NCBI GenBank assembly: GCA_022836915.1
Contig: CP094668.1
Span: 1,116,001 to 1,180,000 of the forward strand
From: Paenibacillus sp. OVF10
Lineage (GTDB): Bacteria; Bacillota; Bacilli; Paenibacillales; Paenibacillaceae
Length of the DNA stretch: 64,000 bases
Reading direction: 5' to 3'
The notes beneath the pieces are model-generated. The model was given only the letters and a program-made list of their open reading frames with translations, was not told where the DNA came from and made no database searches. Each line of letters begins with the position of its first letter. Position 1 is the first letter of the stretch. Positions 30,334-38,985 of this stretch are shown here, piece by piece. The position numbers were made by a program, and so were the translations under genes.

Positions 30334-30605
30334 GTGGGTGGACAATTGCTGGTGGAATTGAATGATCTTCGAATTGCGGAAAAAGAACTGACACAGCTGC
30401 TTGCCCGTCTGCAAGCCGATGAACAGGAAGCGAGGGCGCTATACAGTCGCCTGAACGATTGGAAAGGGCAGTCTGCTGACTATACAAGGCAGCAGATTGA
30501 AGAGTTTTTGCGGGCCTGTCCAAACGTATTCAATCCATCGAAATGCAGAAGAAAAGCTTGCTGCAATATATCGAGATCATGATCCAGACGGATCAGGAAC
30601 GCTAA
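30334..30605 (+). CDS. small WXG-type helical protein, probable partner of the lipase (Tla-like; one frame break)
   Basis: About 90 residues after repair; GTG 30334 follows GGGGAGGGAA. It is almost wholly helical (ELNDLRIAEKELTQLLARLQ) with a central W-x-G turn (LNDWKGQSADY) and a second helix (GLSKRIQSIEMQKKSLLQYI). The frame breaks near 30512, where one added G joins EEFLR to GLSKRIQS. Such small helical hairpins pair with type VII substrates to form the secretion signal. It follows the lipase gene by 48 bp. Confidence 0.68.
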
Positions 30606-30736
30606 AGAGTGGTAAGGCTGATGCCATATTGCGGATGGTAATCAGCGTGGATATTAATGTGACCGTGGAGCGGCATGATTAGTGCCTAAACCACGATTGT
30701 AAAGAACATGGATAGCCAATCAAGATGATGATAGCT

Positions 30737-30785
30737 AAAAAAGCCTATGGCATATCGGGTTTGATCCCGACACCATAGGCTTTTT
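30737..30785. terminator. bidirectional terminator between the lipase module and ycnI
   Basis: AAAAAAGCCTATGG pairs with CCATAGGCTTTTT, with an inner stem TCGGG/TCCCGA. It can serve the plus-strand toxin module and the minus-strand ycnI gene. Confidence 0.85.
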
Positions 30786-30831
30786 CTAATCTCAACTTGT
30801 CTCAGGTTTTCGTAAAAATGTAAGTTAGTTC

Positions 30832-31608
30832 TTAACGTTTTTTGCGACGTGTAGCCAACGCGATCCCCAGGAAGGACAGAATCAGAGCCAGAATGGATAC
30901 GATCAATGTTGCTTGTTGAAGTTTCAGTGTACCCGGGTCTGTATCCGTGTTGTTTGGCTCACCTGTAACGGTGTCATTGAGTGCATCGCCCAGCGTGGTG
31001 TCATCGTTTGCTTTGCTATCGTCGTTAGCCGCGTTATCACCAGTGCCTGCTTCTGTACCTGCACTATCATGCCCTTCATTGGCATGACCTCCACCTGCCG
31101 CAGCATTACCAGCAGCAGCCGGATCTTCACTAATCGTCGTGATACTGTGCGGATTGGCGTCACTTGGTTGGCCTGTCCATTCTACGATGCTGCCATCACT
31201 GTAGTATTGGAAGGCATCCCAAGCTACTTCAGCTTCCGCCTTAGGGTTCTGTGCAACGAAGTTGAACTGCTGGAATTGTCCTGCCAGAATGCCTTCATTA
31301 TCGCCGTCAATTTCCCACGTAATCGATGTTACTTCATTGGAATCGTTTTTCTCTGTAGTGATTTTCCAGCCTGCCAGTGGTTGATATTGCTTGAATGCAA
31401 CACCTTCCGGAACTTTCATGGTGATCTTGGTTGTAGGCAGTTCTTTCTCGGATGGAATCTTAATCGTGTACGTCTGCCATGCGCTTGTCTGTGCAACGGA
31501 TGGGCTAACGGTAACGTGAGCGCTCGCGAATCCGGCGAATAACATGAATGCTGCGGTACCTGTTGCGATAGTGGATGTTAGTTTGGAAATCCATGATGTT
31601 TTCTTCAA
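30832..31608 (-). CDS. ycnI: YcnI-like copper-binding membrane protein (DUF1775)
   Basis: 258 residues. A signal peptide ends at ASA, leaving His as the first mature residue (HVTVSPSVAQTSAWQTYTIK), the copper-binding N-terminus of the YcnI family. The DUF1775 domain includes PTTKITMKVPEGVAFKQYQP and WDAFQYYSDGSIVEWTGQPS. A low-complexity Ala/Gly/Asp/Asn linker precedes a C-terminal membrane helix (LIVSILALILSFLGIALATR) and a basic tail. In B. subtilis ycnI lies next to the copper importer gene ycnJ, as here, but in this window the two are separated by 386 bp holding a dispersed repeat. Confidence 0.88.
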   Translation of the reverse strand: MKKTSWISKLTSTIATGTAAFMLFAGFASAHVTVSPSVAQTSAWQTYTIKIPSEKELPTTKITMKVPEGVAFKQYQPLAGWKITTEKNDSNEVTSITWEIDGDNEGILAGQFQQFNFVAQNPKAEAEVAWDAFQYYSDGSIVEWTGQPSDANPHSITTISEDPAAAGNAAAGGGHANEGHDSAGTEAGTGDNAANDDSKANDDTTLGDALNDTVTGEPNNTDTDPGTLKLQQATLIVSILALILSFLGIALATRRKKR

Positions 31609-31727
31609 AATAAATAACCCCTCTCAGTTCTTATCATATATGATGCGGCCCATTTTCTTAAATGAGTGTCTACGTTCTGCAAAGGCACGTTTCGGTTACG
31701 AATGGTCTTTCGAGTGATTAAAAGCAG

Positions 31728-31915
31728 GTTACACTTGCTACTTCGATGACAGAATAACCTTCCGATCGCTGTTATCCCCAGATTTTTTGATTCCCTTTTC
31801 TTAAAAGGTAAAATCCGGGGATAAAGGCGAACGCTTCGCTTCTTCACGCTATTTCTGCCCTCTCCGTTCTCGTGTAGATCAGAAAGCTTTTAGCTTCGCT
31901 TCTCCAGAATCAATT
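31728..31915 (+). repeat. dispersed inverted-repeat element, copy A (degenerate ends)
   Basis: Starts GTTACACTTGCTACTTCGAT, continues with CAGAATAACCTTCCGATCGC and GTTATCCCCAGATTTTTTGA. The central arms CCCCAGATTTT and AAAATCCGGGG pair. The CGAACGCTTCGCTTC box and AGAAAGCTTTTAG follow in a slightly rearranged order compared with the other copies. The terminal AGTTGAACT motifs are not recognisable. It lies between ycnJ and ycnI. Confidence 0.75.
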
Positions 31916-31994
31916 TCGTTCCCTTCACTACATTTGCAGTTTGTAGAAACACTAATTTTAGATTGGGTCACTTTTCAATATAAACGTTGTGTAA

Positions 31995-33710
31995 CTATGG
32001 CTTGGCGGTGTCGATCTCAAATTCGGCATCCAGTGCATCCAGCGTTTTGGTCAGAAGATGTACCTTGATATTCCAACGTCCAGGCATGGAGATGTAATCT
32101 TCAGCCTTGTACACACCAGTGTCGTTTTTCGGAATGGTAATCTCATAGATCCCCATATCCATGTCCAGATGTGTGAGTGACAGTGTGATCTGTTCCAGAT
32201 CATTAACGATACTGCCATCTGCACGTTTCACATCGACTTCAAATTGGTTCTCTCCCGTCACATTGGGACTCACCTGAAGTGTGATCGCCGAGCCATCTTC
32301 TGTAGTCTTTGTCTCTTGATACGGTCCGACCGCAGCCGGTTGTCCTGGAGACAGGTGTGTCAGTACGGCAGCAAGAGCGAGAATCACAGCACCAGTAGCA
32401 AGCTCGGCTTTCAGGCTGCCGGATAATCTGCTCCCCGTTGCTGCTCTTGCTAATCTGGCATGACGCCATGCAAAGAGAACCATCACAATAAGCAGGACGA
32501 TCTTGCCGATCAGGACAAGGCCATAAGCTGTAGTGAACAAGGAAGTCAGCAGAGGTGCTGGTAGAATAATCAGACTGCTGTATATTCCTGTAGCAACCAG
32601 AGCGGCTACGGCGGCAATCCCCCAGGCGGTAAACCTGCGAATAGCAACCCAGTAGACCTCTCCCCGCACCTTCGATGGCAGCTTATCCGCCAGTGGAGGC
32701 AGACATATCGCCATGGCGGTTAGTGCACCAATCCAGAAAGCAGCACCAATTAGATGTATGAAATCCATGGCAATCGCCAGCGCACGTTGATCGGCCGCAG
32801 CCGGATGTCCCGTCATGGCATGCGTGAACAGCCATCCAAGCACAAGCACGAGTGACCCGTAAGAAGACCAGATGCGAGCACGGATGGATCGATCGCGATC
32901 ATATCCGGAGAGAATCGTGACGGCCAGCAGCATTACAAGGAGTATCTGTAACATCCAGATCTGGCCAAAAGACGTTAGTTTGAGCGCACTTCCAATAAGT
33001 GCCCAGCTTAGTTCGCTCAGAGCCACACCAGATTCATATAACGTATTCAGTGGCAGGCTGACCAGAGCGGCAAAGGAAGCAGCAGCATAGCTGATCCATA
33101 ACAATCTGTAGCTGCCCGGAACGTCCATAGGTTCTCTTGTCATGGATGTCGGTGCAATTCGTAGCAGCAAGAATGCCAGTGTCCCCAGAATAACAGACAG
33201 CCCGAGATACTGAATCCAGTCTGTCAGGGATACGATCCATTTCAGCGGCCCGCCTGTTGAACCGGAACCGGATGTTAGATCACTTAGCCCAGCAGGCGAT
33301 CCGGAAGGTTCACCGATATGAAAAACATATGCCCCTTGAATTGGGTGCCCATCGGCAGACACAGCTTTCCAGTTAACGGCATAAGTCCCGTTCCCGAGTC
33401 CAGCCCGCAGGCCAGTCTCCAGAATATGAGGGCGATCCACATCAATTTGAACTTTTCCATCGTCTGCCTGAGTACCGTCAGGACCGGTAATTTTGATATC
33501 ATAAAAGGCCGTCTGCAAGGATTCGTTGAACTCCAGCGTCAGCCGCTCGGGAGCAGCTACGAGGATCTCATTTTCTCCTGGCGAAGCCTTAACAATATAA
33601 GCATGGGCAGATGCCCACTGTGGCATAACAAGGCAGCACACGAGCAACAGACAGGTGACCAATGCCCAGTGCCGTTTGCCCCAATTCAGGGTAAAGCGTG
33701 TAAAAATCAA
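31995..33710 (-). CDS. ycnJ: CopC-CopD fusion copper-import protein YcnJ
   Basis: 571 residues. A signal peptide (LVTCLLLVCCLVMPQWASAH) leaves a mature N-terminal His, the Cu(II)-binding residue of CopC. The CopC domain reads PAPERLTLEFNESL-like sequence (APERLTLEFNESLQTAFYDI). About eight membrane segments form the CopD part, with conserved LIGAAFWIGALTAMAICLPP. The last 110 residues are a YtkA-like beta domain (ISMPGRWNIKVHLLTKTLDA). B. subtilis YcnJ imports copper under limitation. Here it lies 208 bp downstream of a two-component regulator gene, behind a large inverted repeat at 33739-33810. Confidence 0.9.
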   Translation of the reverse strand: MIFTRFTLNWGKRHWALVTCLLLVCCLVMPQWASAHAYIVKASPGENEILVAAPERLTLEFNESLQTAFYDIKITGPDGTQADDGKVQIDVDRPHILETGLRAGLGNGTYAVNWKAVSADGHPIQGAYVFHIGEPSGSPAGLSDLTSGSGSTGGPLKWIVSLTDWIQYLGLSVILGTLAFLLLRIAPTSMTREPMDVPGSYRLLWISYAAASFAALVSLPLNTLYESGVALSELSWALIGSALKLTSFGQIWMLQILLVMLLAVTILSGYDRDRSIRARIWSSYGSLVLVLGWLFTHAMTGHPAAADQRALAIAMDFIHLIGAAFWIGALTAMAICLPPLADKLPSKVRGEVYWVAIRRFTAWGIAAVAALVATGIYSSLIILPAPLLTSLFTTAYGLVLIGKIVLLIVMVLFAWRHARLARAATGSRLSGSLKAELATGAVILALAAVLTHLSPGQPAAVGPYQETKTTEDGSAITLQVSPNVTGENQFEVDVKRADGSIVNDLEQITLSLTHLDMDMGIYEITIPKNDTGVYKAEDYISMPGRWNIKVHLLTKTLDALDAEFEIDTAKP

Positions 33711-33738
33711 AAAATCATCACCCTCAGGTTATAGATTT

Positions 33739-33810
33739 GTAGTCATTCATGGTCATTTAAACACAATCTAACCCATTATAACTTTGTCCAAAATGACTGC
33801 GTATGACTAC
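33739..33810. promoter_or_regulatory. inverted pair of GTAGTCAT-N-GTCATTT boxes upstream of ycnJ
   Basis: GTAGTCATTCATGGTCATTT (33739-33758) faces AAAATGACTGCGTATGACTA (33790-33809), i.e. GTAGTCATACGCAGTCATTT on the other strand. Each arm contains two GTCAT words. The site starts 29 bp from the ycnJ start codon, so it is a candidate operator, perhaps for the adjacent LuxR-type regulator. Confidence 0.5.
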
Positions 33811-33918
33811 ATTGGGCTATAAAAAAACGATTTGGTCTACATAATTGTGACAAAAGCATGAATGCTATGTCATTTCTCACCTATGTCTGAGGCGTCTGTG
33901 AATCCGAAGCAACAATGT

Positions 33919-34584
33919 TTATTTGCGAAGTTTACGTCCTGCAAGCCCGCTCTCTAGCGCATAGCGGGTGAGTTGTACCCGGTTTTCAAGCTGGAGCTTC
34001 TGCAAAATGTTTTTGAGATGATTCTTCACCGTCTGGTCTGAAATACCGAGTTGATCGGCGATCTCTCGATTGGTATATCCCGCGGATACCCATTGCAGAA
34101 TCTCAAGTTCCCGCGCTGTTAGCGGGTTATCTTGCACATCTTCACTGCGTGGTGCGGGAAACTCCTGCAAAATCCGGTAGGCCAGTTCCTTACTGAGCGG
34201 TGCATCGTCACTGACGATGGCGCGCAGGTATTCAAGCCAGGTGGAAGGCGTTAGATTTTTGAGCAAATAGCCTTGAGCGCCTTGTTTCAATGCTTCGAAC
34301 AGAAAGGTCACATCATCCGATACCGTGACCATAACAACAATAACATAAGGGAATCGCAGCTTGATCTGACGGGTGGCTTCCAACCCATCCATGTCCGGCA
34401 TCTGCACGTCCATCAGGATTAGGTCGGGCATCCATTGTCCGGTTAGCTCCAGCGCTTCCTGTCCATTCGAAGCTGTACCAATCACTTCAAACAGGCTGTC
34501 CTCGGATAAAATGCTACAGATCGCTTCACGCGCATGCGCATGATCATCAACCACCAGTACACGTACATGTTCCATATTAAGCAT
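33919..34584 (-). CDS. NarL/LuxR-family response regulator
   Basis: 221 residues. The receiver domain shows VRVLVVDDHAHAREAICSIL, the phospho-acceptor Asp in PDLILMDVQMPDMDGLEATR, and Lys in LKQGAQGYLLKNLTPSTWLE. The LuxR-type helix-turn-helix is LTARELEILQWVSAGYTNRE followed by IADQLGISDQTVKNHLKNIL. It overlaps its kinase gene by 8 bp. It precedes ycnJ and ycnI on the same strand, suggesting control of copper uptake, although no copper-sensing residues are evident. Confidence 0.9.
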   Translation of the reverse strand: MLNMEHVRVLVVDDHAHAREAICSILSEDSLFEVIGTASNGQEALELTGQWMPDLILMDVQMPDMDGLEATRQIKLRFPYVIVVMVTVSDDVTFLFEALKQGAQGYLLKNLTPSTWLEYLRAIVSDDAPLSKELAYRILQEFPAPRSEDVQDNPLTARELEILQWVSAGYTNREIADQLGISDQTVKNHLKNILQKLQLENRVQLTRYALESGLAGRKLRK

Positions 34585-35407
34585 GCTCCTTTCCTATCGT
34601 CATTCGTGTATGCCCCGGTCTTGAATCGAGGGTAAAAGACCATCCCATCTCGGCAGCACGCTCCTTTGTAATTCGCAGTCCGTACCGATCCTTCAGATGA
34701 ATAGGATCTCCACTTAGTCCATTCCCATTATCCTGAATATAAATGAACCAAGCAATTGGGTTACCTTCCGCATGAACCTGAACGCGGGTAGCCTGCGCAT
34801 GTTTGCGTACATTCAGTAGTCCCTCCCGGATACAGGCGAGCAGTTCCACTTGTTCCTTGGCAGAGAACGTTACACCCCTGAGGTCCCAATGAATCTGTGC
34901 ACCAGGTACCGTTTCCTTGACGAGCACTTCGACCTGCGCATGCAGTGAAATAATCTCGGGTGCCACCGTAGAGGAGGGAACAAAACGCAACTGGGCAATA
35001 GCTTGCCTTACATATGTATTGACTTCATGCACGGTTTTTTGAATCTCCTGGATCTCATGCTCATGTCCGCTCCCTGCCAGACTACGGCCTGCTTTATCGG
35101 TCTTCACTGACAGCAGGAAAAGAGACTGAGATATGCCGTCGTGAAGTTCCCGTGCCAATTGGTCACGAGCTTCCAGCGCTGCTTTCGCCGCACGTTCCTG
35201 CTCCAGAGCAGCCCTGGCACCTTCGAGCATGTGGAACAATCGGCTGAGCAGTGTCACGCTGACGAGGTAAACGATAAGGGGTGTTAACCAGTTTCCTGCA
35301 TCCATCGATAGGTATGGCATCAGAAACTGATGGCGAATGTATTCCCAAATGCCAACCGTGAATGTGGGGATCAGCAGAATCATCCATTTGATTTGTTTAT
35401 AGGACAT
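34577..35407 (-). CDS. sensor histidine kinase, HisKA_3/NarX-DesK type
   Basis: 276 residues. Two short membrane segments (residues 8-60) with almost no extracellular loop, a coiled linker (LEGARAALEQERAAKAALEA), the phospho-acceptor box ARELHDGISQSLFLLSVKTD and an HATPase domain (CIREGLLNVRKHAQATRVQV, DNGNGLSG). Lack of an external sensor domain indicates sensing within the membrane or in the cytoplasm. It phosphorylates the response regulator encoded by the overlapping gene. Confidence 0.88.
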   Translation of the reverse strand: MSYKQIKWMILLIPTFTVGIWEYIRHQFLMPYLSMDAGNWLTPLIVYLVSVTLLSRLFHMLEGARAALEQERAAKAALEARDQLARELHDGISQSLFLLSVKTDKAGRSLAGSGHEHEIQEIQKTVHEVNTYVRQAIAQLRFVPSSTVAPEIISLHAQVEVLVKETVPGAQIHWDLRGVTFSAKEQVELLACIREGLLNVRKHAQATRVQVHAEGNPIAWFIYIQDNGNGLSGDPIHLKDRYGLRITKERAAEMGWSFTLDSRPGHTRMTIGKEHA

Positions 35408-35712
35408 GAATGCAGAACTCCTTTGATCTAGGATTAGCTTAATTAGGTACTTTATTTATACAGGGATGGGACCATTATAACGCAAGGTTGTCCAAGACCC
35501 TAGTCTGTGTCTTTGGGGAATGCTGGGGAGGATCAGGGAGTATTTAGAAGGATATCTAAGAACGATAAGGGGTGAAATGTTGTCACGCTAGGTGAGGGTT
35601 GGTGTGACCAGCTGAGGAAGGCTGAGTCCGTTTTCCCTATCGGAGAAGGTCCTCTATACTTAATATAGAACGTGAATTCATTACAAAACATGTTAAGGAG
35701 TGACGCAACAAC
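35408..35712. other. gene-less stretch upstream of a small gene
   Basis: 305 bp between the divergent kinase gene and the 55-residue protein gene. It holds AAGGAGTGACG before the small gene; no promoter could be fixed with confidence. A minus-strand frame over 35533-35847 is the antisense shadow of the small gene. Confidence 0.4.
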
Positions 35713-35880
35713 ATGAGTCAAGAAGTATTGGAACGTCGCAGTGAATTGCTCAAAAAGAACATTCATCAGATGCTTGTTCAAGACAATCAGCACGGTATCA
35801 GTCGCCAAGACAACATGTTTTTGCAGCAGATGATTAAAGAGCTGCATCAGACCTCACATGAGCTGAATACCAAATCTTAA
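35713..35880 (+). CDS. 55-residue soluble protein of unknown function
   Basis: ATG 35713 follows TTAAGGAG with 10-base spacing. The product starts MSQEVLERRSELLKKNIHQM and is charged and probably helical (EVLERRSELLKKNIHQMLVQ; FLQQMIKELHQTSHELNTKS), without membrane segment or cysteine. A good ribosome binding site and a strong terminator 60 bp later support a real short transcription unit. I do not recognise the family; a regulatory or sporulation-type small protein is possible. Confidence 0.62.
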   Translation: MSQEVLERRSELLKKNIHQMLVQDNQHGISRQDNMFLQQMIKELHQTSHELNTKS

Positions 35881-35941
35881 TGTAGAATCTGCACGAGAAT
35901 GAAGTTGTCTGGTGTACGATTCATTCCATGAAAATGAAAAT

Positions 35942-35982
35942 GGCGCTATCTCCGATCAGACCGGGGATAGCGCTTTGACTTT
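35942..35982 (+). terminator. terminator after the 55-residue gene
   Basis: GGCGCTATCTCC pairs with GGGGATAGCGCT, with one wobble, followed by TTTGACTTTT. It may also serve the convergent minus-strand gene ending at 36012. Confidence 0.75.
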
Positions 35983-36011
35983 TCAGGGGGATAGAAGAAG
36001 CTCCATTTATT

Positions 36012-37842
36012 TTACTGCAACTGTTGCTGAGCGGTTCTTTTCTCAATATATTGAATGAACAACTCGGCTAGCTCCGGATCGAACTGTGAACCCGAACATG
36101 AGCGTAGCTCCCGAATCGCTTCTTCCACGTTCTTGGTTTCCTGATACGGCCGCTCTGTCGTCATGGCATCAAAGGAGTCAATCACGGTCAGCATCCGGCA
36201 GAGCCGGGGAATCTCGTTACCCTTCAGGCCGTAAGGATAGCCTTTGCCATCATAACGCTCGTGGTGAAGTTCAATATACGGAATCAGATCGGCGAAGCGA
36301 TCGTTCGTGATCACCATTTTTTTGCCCCAGGTGACATGTCCTTTGATCGTTTCCCATTCTTCTGCGGTGAGCTTGTCCTTTTTGTTCAGAATGGACCAAG
36401 GAATCTCCAGTTTGCCGATGTCATGAATCAGTGCTCCCAGCACGAAACGACGTTTTTCCGCATTGTCCAGTGCGAGCAATTCACTGATATCCAGTGCATA
36501 TTTGTAGACCCTTTTGGAATGTTTAAACGTATCCATATCCTTGTATCTGAACAGATTGAGCTGCTGCTCGATGTCACGAACGTCCTGTACCAGATCAATC
36601 TCATGTTCCATGCCATCATTGCTGCCGTGGCGGTGCACGTTGTTCTTGCCTTGTTTCTTCGCATAATACAGTGCTTTATCCGCCTGATCCACCAGCTGGG
36701 ATTTGTTATACATATCCACCTGATAGGGCGCGACGCCAGCAGAGAAGGAGAGACAACCGTGTGGAAACACTTCAACGCCTTCAAACGGCGTGTCGTTCAG
36801 TTGTTTACGCAGTTTGTTCATGAACCTGTAGGATTCGTCCAACTCCATGCCTGGCATGAGCAAAGTAAACTCTTCCCTCCATAACGAAAGGCGGTAACAG
36901 GTGTGCCTTCTGTCTTTCGCATCAGAAAATCCCCAGCAGGGCTAGCAGACTGTCACCTTGAAGGTGGCCAAACCGATCGTTATACTTTTTGAAATCATCG
37001 ATATCAATAAGCCCCAGACAGAGCGGCGTTCCCTGCGTACGAGCGGTAGTCAGTTCATTTTCCAACATACTTTCAAAATAACTATGGTTGAACAGACCTG
37101 TGCGTTGATCCGTGTTAGCTTTCTCCTCAATGGTCTGATACATGACAAACAACTGCTTGAATGCATGGGAGAGCAGAATACTGAGACTCAGATACAACAA
37201 CAGACCGAGCACGCCATTGTGTACAACCAGAATCGTCAGGACAAGTGCCAGAATCAGCGTACATAAATAAACCAGCAGGGATTCGGTAACGAATGCCCGC
37301 TTCATCTGCTGTAATGCATCCTTTGTTGAGAAATGAAAGAATAAGCCAAGTGTGATCGTGTTGATGATGAAATAGGCTGCCAGTGCTGCAAAATAAGGAA
37401 TCAGATTATAGCCATCCAGAGTTCCCGATTGCCCGCCAGTCCACTCAAAAACGGCAGCTGCTCCTGTAATCATGAGACTGTAGATGCTGAAATTGACAAT
37501 GTGTTTCCACCAGGTGAGCTTGCGCTCTTTGATTAACAGGATGATGGAGACAGGAAGCAGTACAGATAAACTGAAAGCTCCGCCAAACATGAATATACAG
37601 GCAAGGTATACCGATGAATCCATGGATTGCTGATTGCCTTTGGGTGGAATCTGGAACGTGAAATAATCCAGAATTAACGCCGCACCCAGCATGGTATAGA
37701 CCATGACCCAATCCGCCGTGGTTAGATGAAGGTAAGACCACTTGTTCATGTACAGAAAAACACCGATCCCGGTACAACTAAGCAAAATAACATACAGACT
37801 GCTTCGATCTGCCTTATGGATAAGGTTACGAATAAAGTTCAT
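36012..37842 (-). CDS. membrane GGDEF + HD-GYP protein (c-di-GMP synthesis and breakdown; two frame breaks)
   Basis: About 610 residues after repair. Residues 1-235 hold about seven membrane segments. The GGDEF domain has GLIDIDDFKKYNDRFGHLQG and, after repair of the breaks at 36932 (G run) and 36876 (G run), the active-site motif YGGEEF, so cyclase activity is possible. The HD-GYP domain has HSKRVYKYALDISELLAL, HDIGKLEIPWSIL and HHERYDGKGYPYGLKGNEIP, all metal-binding residues present, so phosphodiesterase activity is also possible. The next two genes on the strand behind it, a 34-residue membrane peptide and a DUF5317 protein, are transcribed in the same direction. Confidence 0.87.
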
Positions 37843-37958
37843 AAAAAATCTCCTGCTTGGGTTTAGTCTACTCTTGATGTGTATATAATTGGTGTTCTTG
37901 TATCGGTGTATACTATATAGATGTATAACATACCAAGTTGCCTGGCAAAAATCCAGAA

Positions 37959-37988
37959 AGAAAAAACAGGCCGCTGGCAGCCTGTTTG
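37959..37988 (-). terminator. terminator after the 34-residue peptide gene
   Basis: On the minus strand AAACAGGCTGCC pairs with GGCCTGTTT and is followed by a T run. It separates the peptide gene from the GGDEF/HD-GYP gene. Confidence 0.78.
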
Positions 37989-38009
37989 TCTTGTTTGGCG
38001 GTATGGATA

Positions 38010-38114
38010 CTAGCCGCCCAGCTTGTATCCCGAAGTTAATGCTACAACGACAGAAGCCACGATAATTGCGTTGATGACAATGCGGGAATATTTCACACCT
38101 TCAAATTTTTTCAT
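38010..38114 (-). CDS. 34-residue single-membrane-segment peptide
   Basis: ATG 38114 follows GGGAGGTC with good spacing. The product has a basic N-terminus (MKKFEGVKYSR), one hydrophobic helix (IVINAIIVASVVVALTS) and the short end GYKLGG. It is followed by a strong terminator, as expected for a real gene. The charge pattern places the C-terminus outside the cell. It lies between a DUF5317 gene and a c-di-GMP enzyme gene on the same strand. Function unknown; a small membrane regulator or a peptide-signal precursor are both possible. Confidence 0.68.
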   Translation of the reverse strand: MKKFEGVKYSRIVINAIIVASVVVALTSGYKLGG

Positions 38115-38153
38115 GGAGAAGACCTCCCTTCCTTGGAGTCTACCTGATTCTCA

Positions 38154-38744
38154 TTAAGCCTGATGAGTTTTAGCAGGTTGCACAGCCTTTTTGTCCCGAT
38201 TCACCATCATGTACTGGATAAAAAGGAAGATGCCTACGTTCATAACCACATCACCGATGCTGATGACTTGAGTCCGTGGATAAGGGCTGGAGAGTGGGAT
38301 GATATCACCGAGAAAAGGCAGATTTGTAGATGCATCCATCATAAAATGCTTTGATACGGCGCCGCCTTCCCGGAGCATGTCTACATAGTAGGGTCCCAGT
38401 ACAGCAGAAGCTTCTACAGAAACTGGCATGCGCCCACCATTTACAGCCATAACGGCAAAATTGAGAAACACACCAATCCAGATGAGCATGAAACCGGTGT
38501 GGTGCCTGTTGAGCCACAAAAATGCGAGGCCTGTAATGTAGACAGCAGCAAAGAGATAACCATTAATGGATGCCACCCATTCGAATCGTTCCTGCAGATA
38601 GAAAATGAAGAACTGGATTAACAGCAATACAGGGAAAATCCAGCCGCTTCGTAACTTGAGTGCTGCAAACTGGTTGATCCCATGCCGCAACCCGCCCCGA
38701 AAAAATCCAACGATCAAGCCGAGAAGAATACCGTCATATACCAT
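38154..38744 (-). CDS. DUF5317 family membrane protein
   Basis: 196 residues from ATG 38744, chosen because AGGAGTTAATC lies directly upstream; the open frame extends further but without start signals. About five membrane segments, opening with MVYDGILLGLIVGFFRGG. The conserved middle GGRMPVSVEASAVLG and PFLGDIIPLSSPYPRTQVIS and GDVVMNVGIFLFIQYMM are as in DUF5317 proteins. No activity is known for the family. It is 39 bp upstream of the 34-residue peptide gene. Confidence 0.8.
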   Translation of the reverse strand: MVYDGILLGLIVGFFRGGLRHGINQFAALKLRSGWIFPVLLLIQFFIFYLQERFEWVASINGYLFAAVYITGLAFLWLNRHHTGFMLIWIGVFLNFAVMAVNGGRMPVSVEASAVLGPYYVDMLREGGAVSKHFMMDASTNLPFLGDIIPLSSPYPRTQVISIGDVVMNVGIFLFIQYMMVNRDKKAVQPAKTHQA

Positions 38745-38876
38745 GATTAACTCCTGTTCGTGCGGAGATATGCAATGTGATTGCGTGTTTGTGTACATAA
38801 AGGATTCGACCTTATATTGGTAATTCCTGCATGAGAAAAATGATTTTTTAGAAGAAATTTGCAAAATGCTGAACAA

Positions 38877-38942
38877 AAAACCGCCTTTACGAATCTAGGG
38901 GTCGAAATCCCTGTAAAATTCGGTAAAGACGGAGGTTTATAA
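38877..38942 (-). terminator. terminator after the secreted-protein gene
   Basis: On the minus strand AACCTCCGTCTTTACCGAAT pairs imperfectly with ATTCGTAAAGGCGGTT and is followed by a T run. Confidence 0.65.
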
Positions 38943-38985
38943 TGGCAAAATACGACCTTTAATTCGGTTGGAGATGGAACTTATC

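Noticed and set aside
31728..31915. Dispersed repeats as insertion sequences or CRISPR
   Set aside because: No transposase frame inside, no regularly spaced short repeats; size and structure fit a non-coding inverted-repeat element.
35533..35847. 104-codon minus-strand frame
   Set aside because: Antisense shadow of the 55-residue gene, with no start signals.
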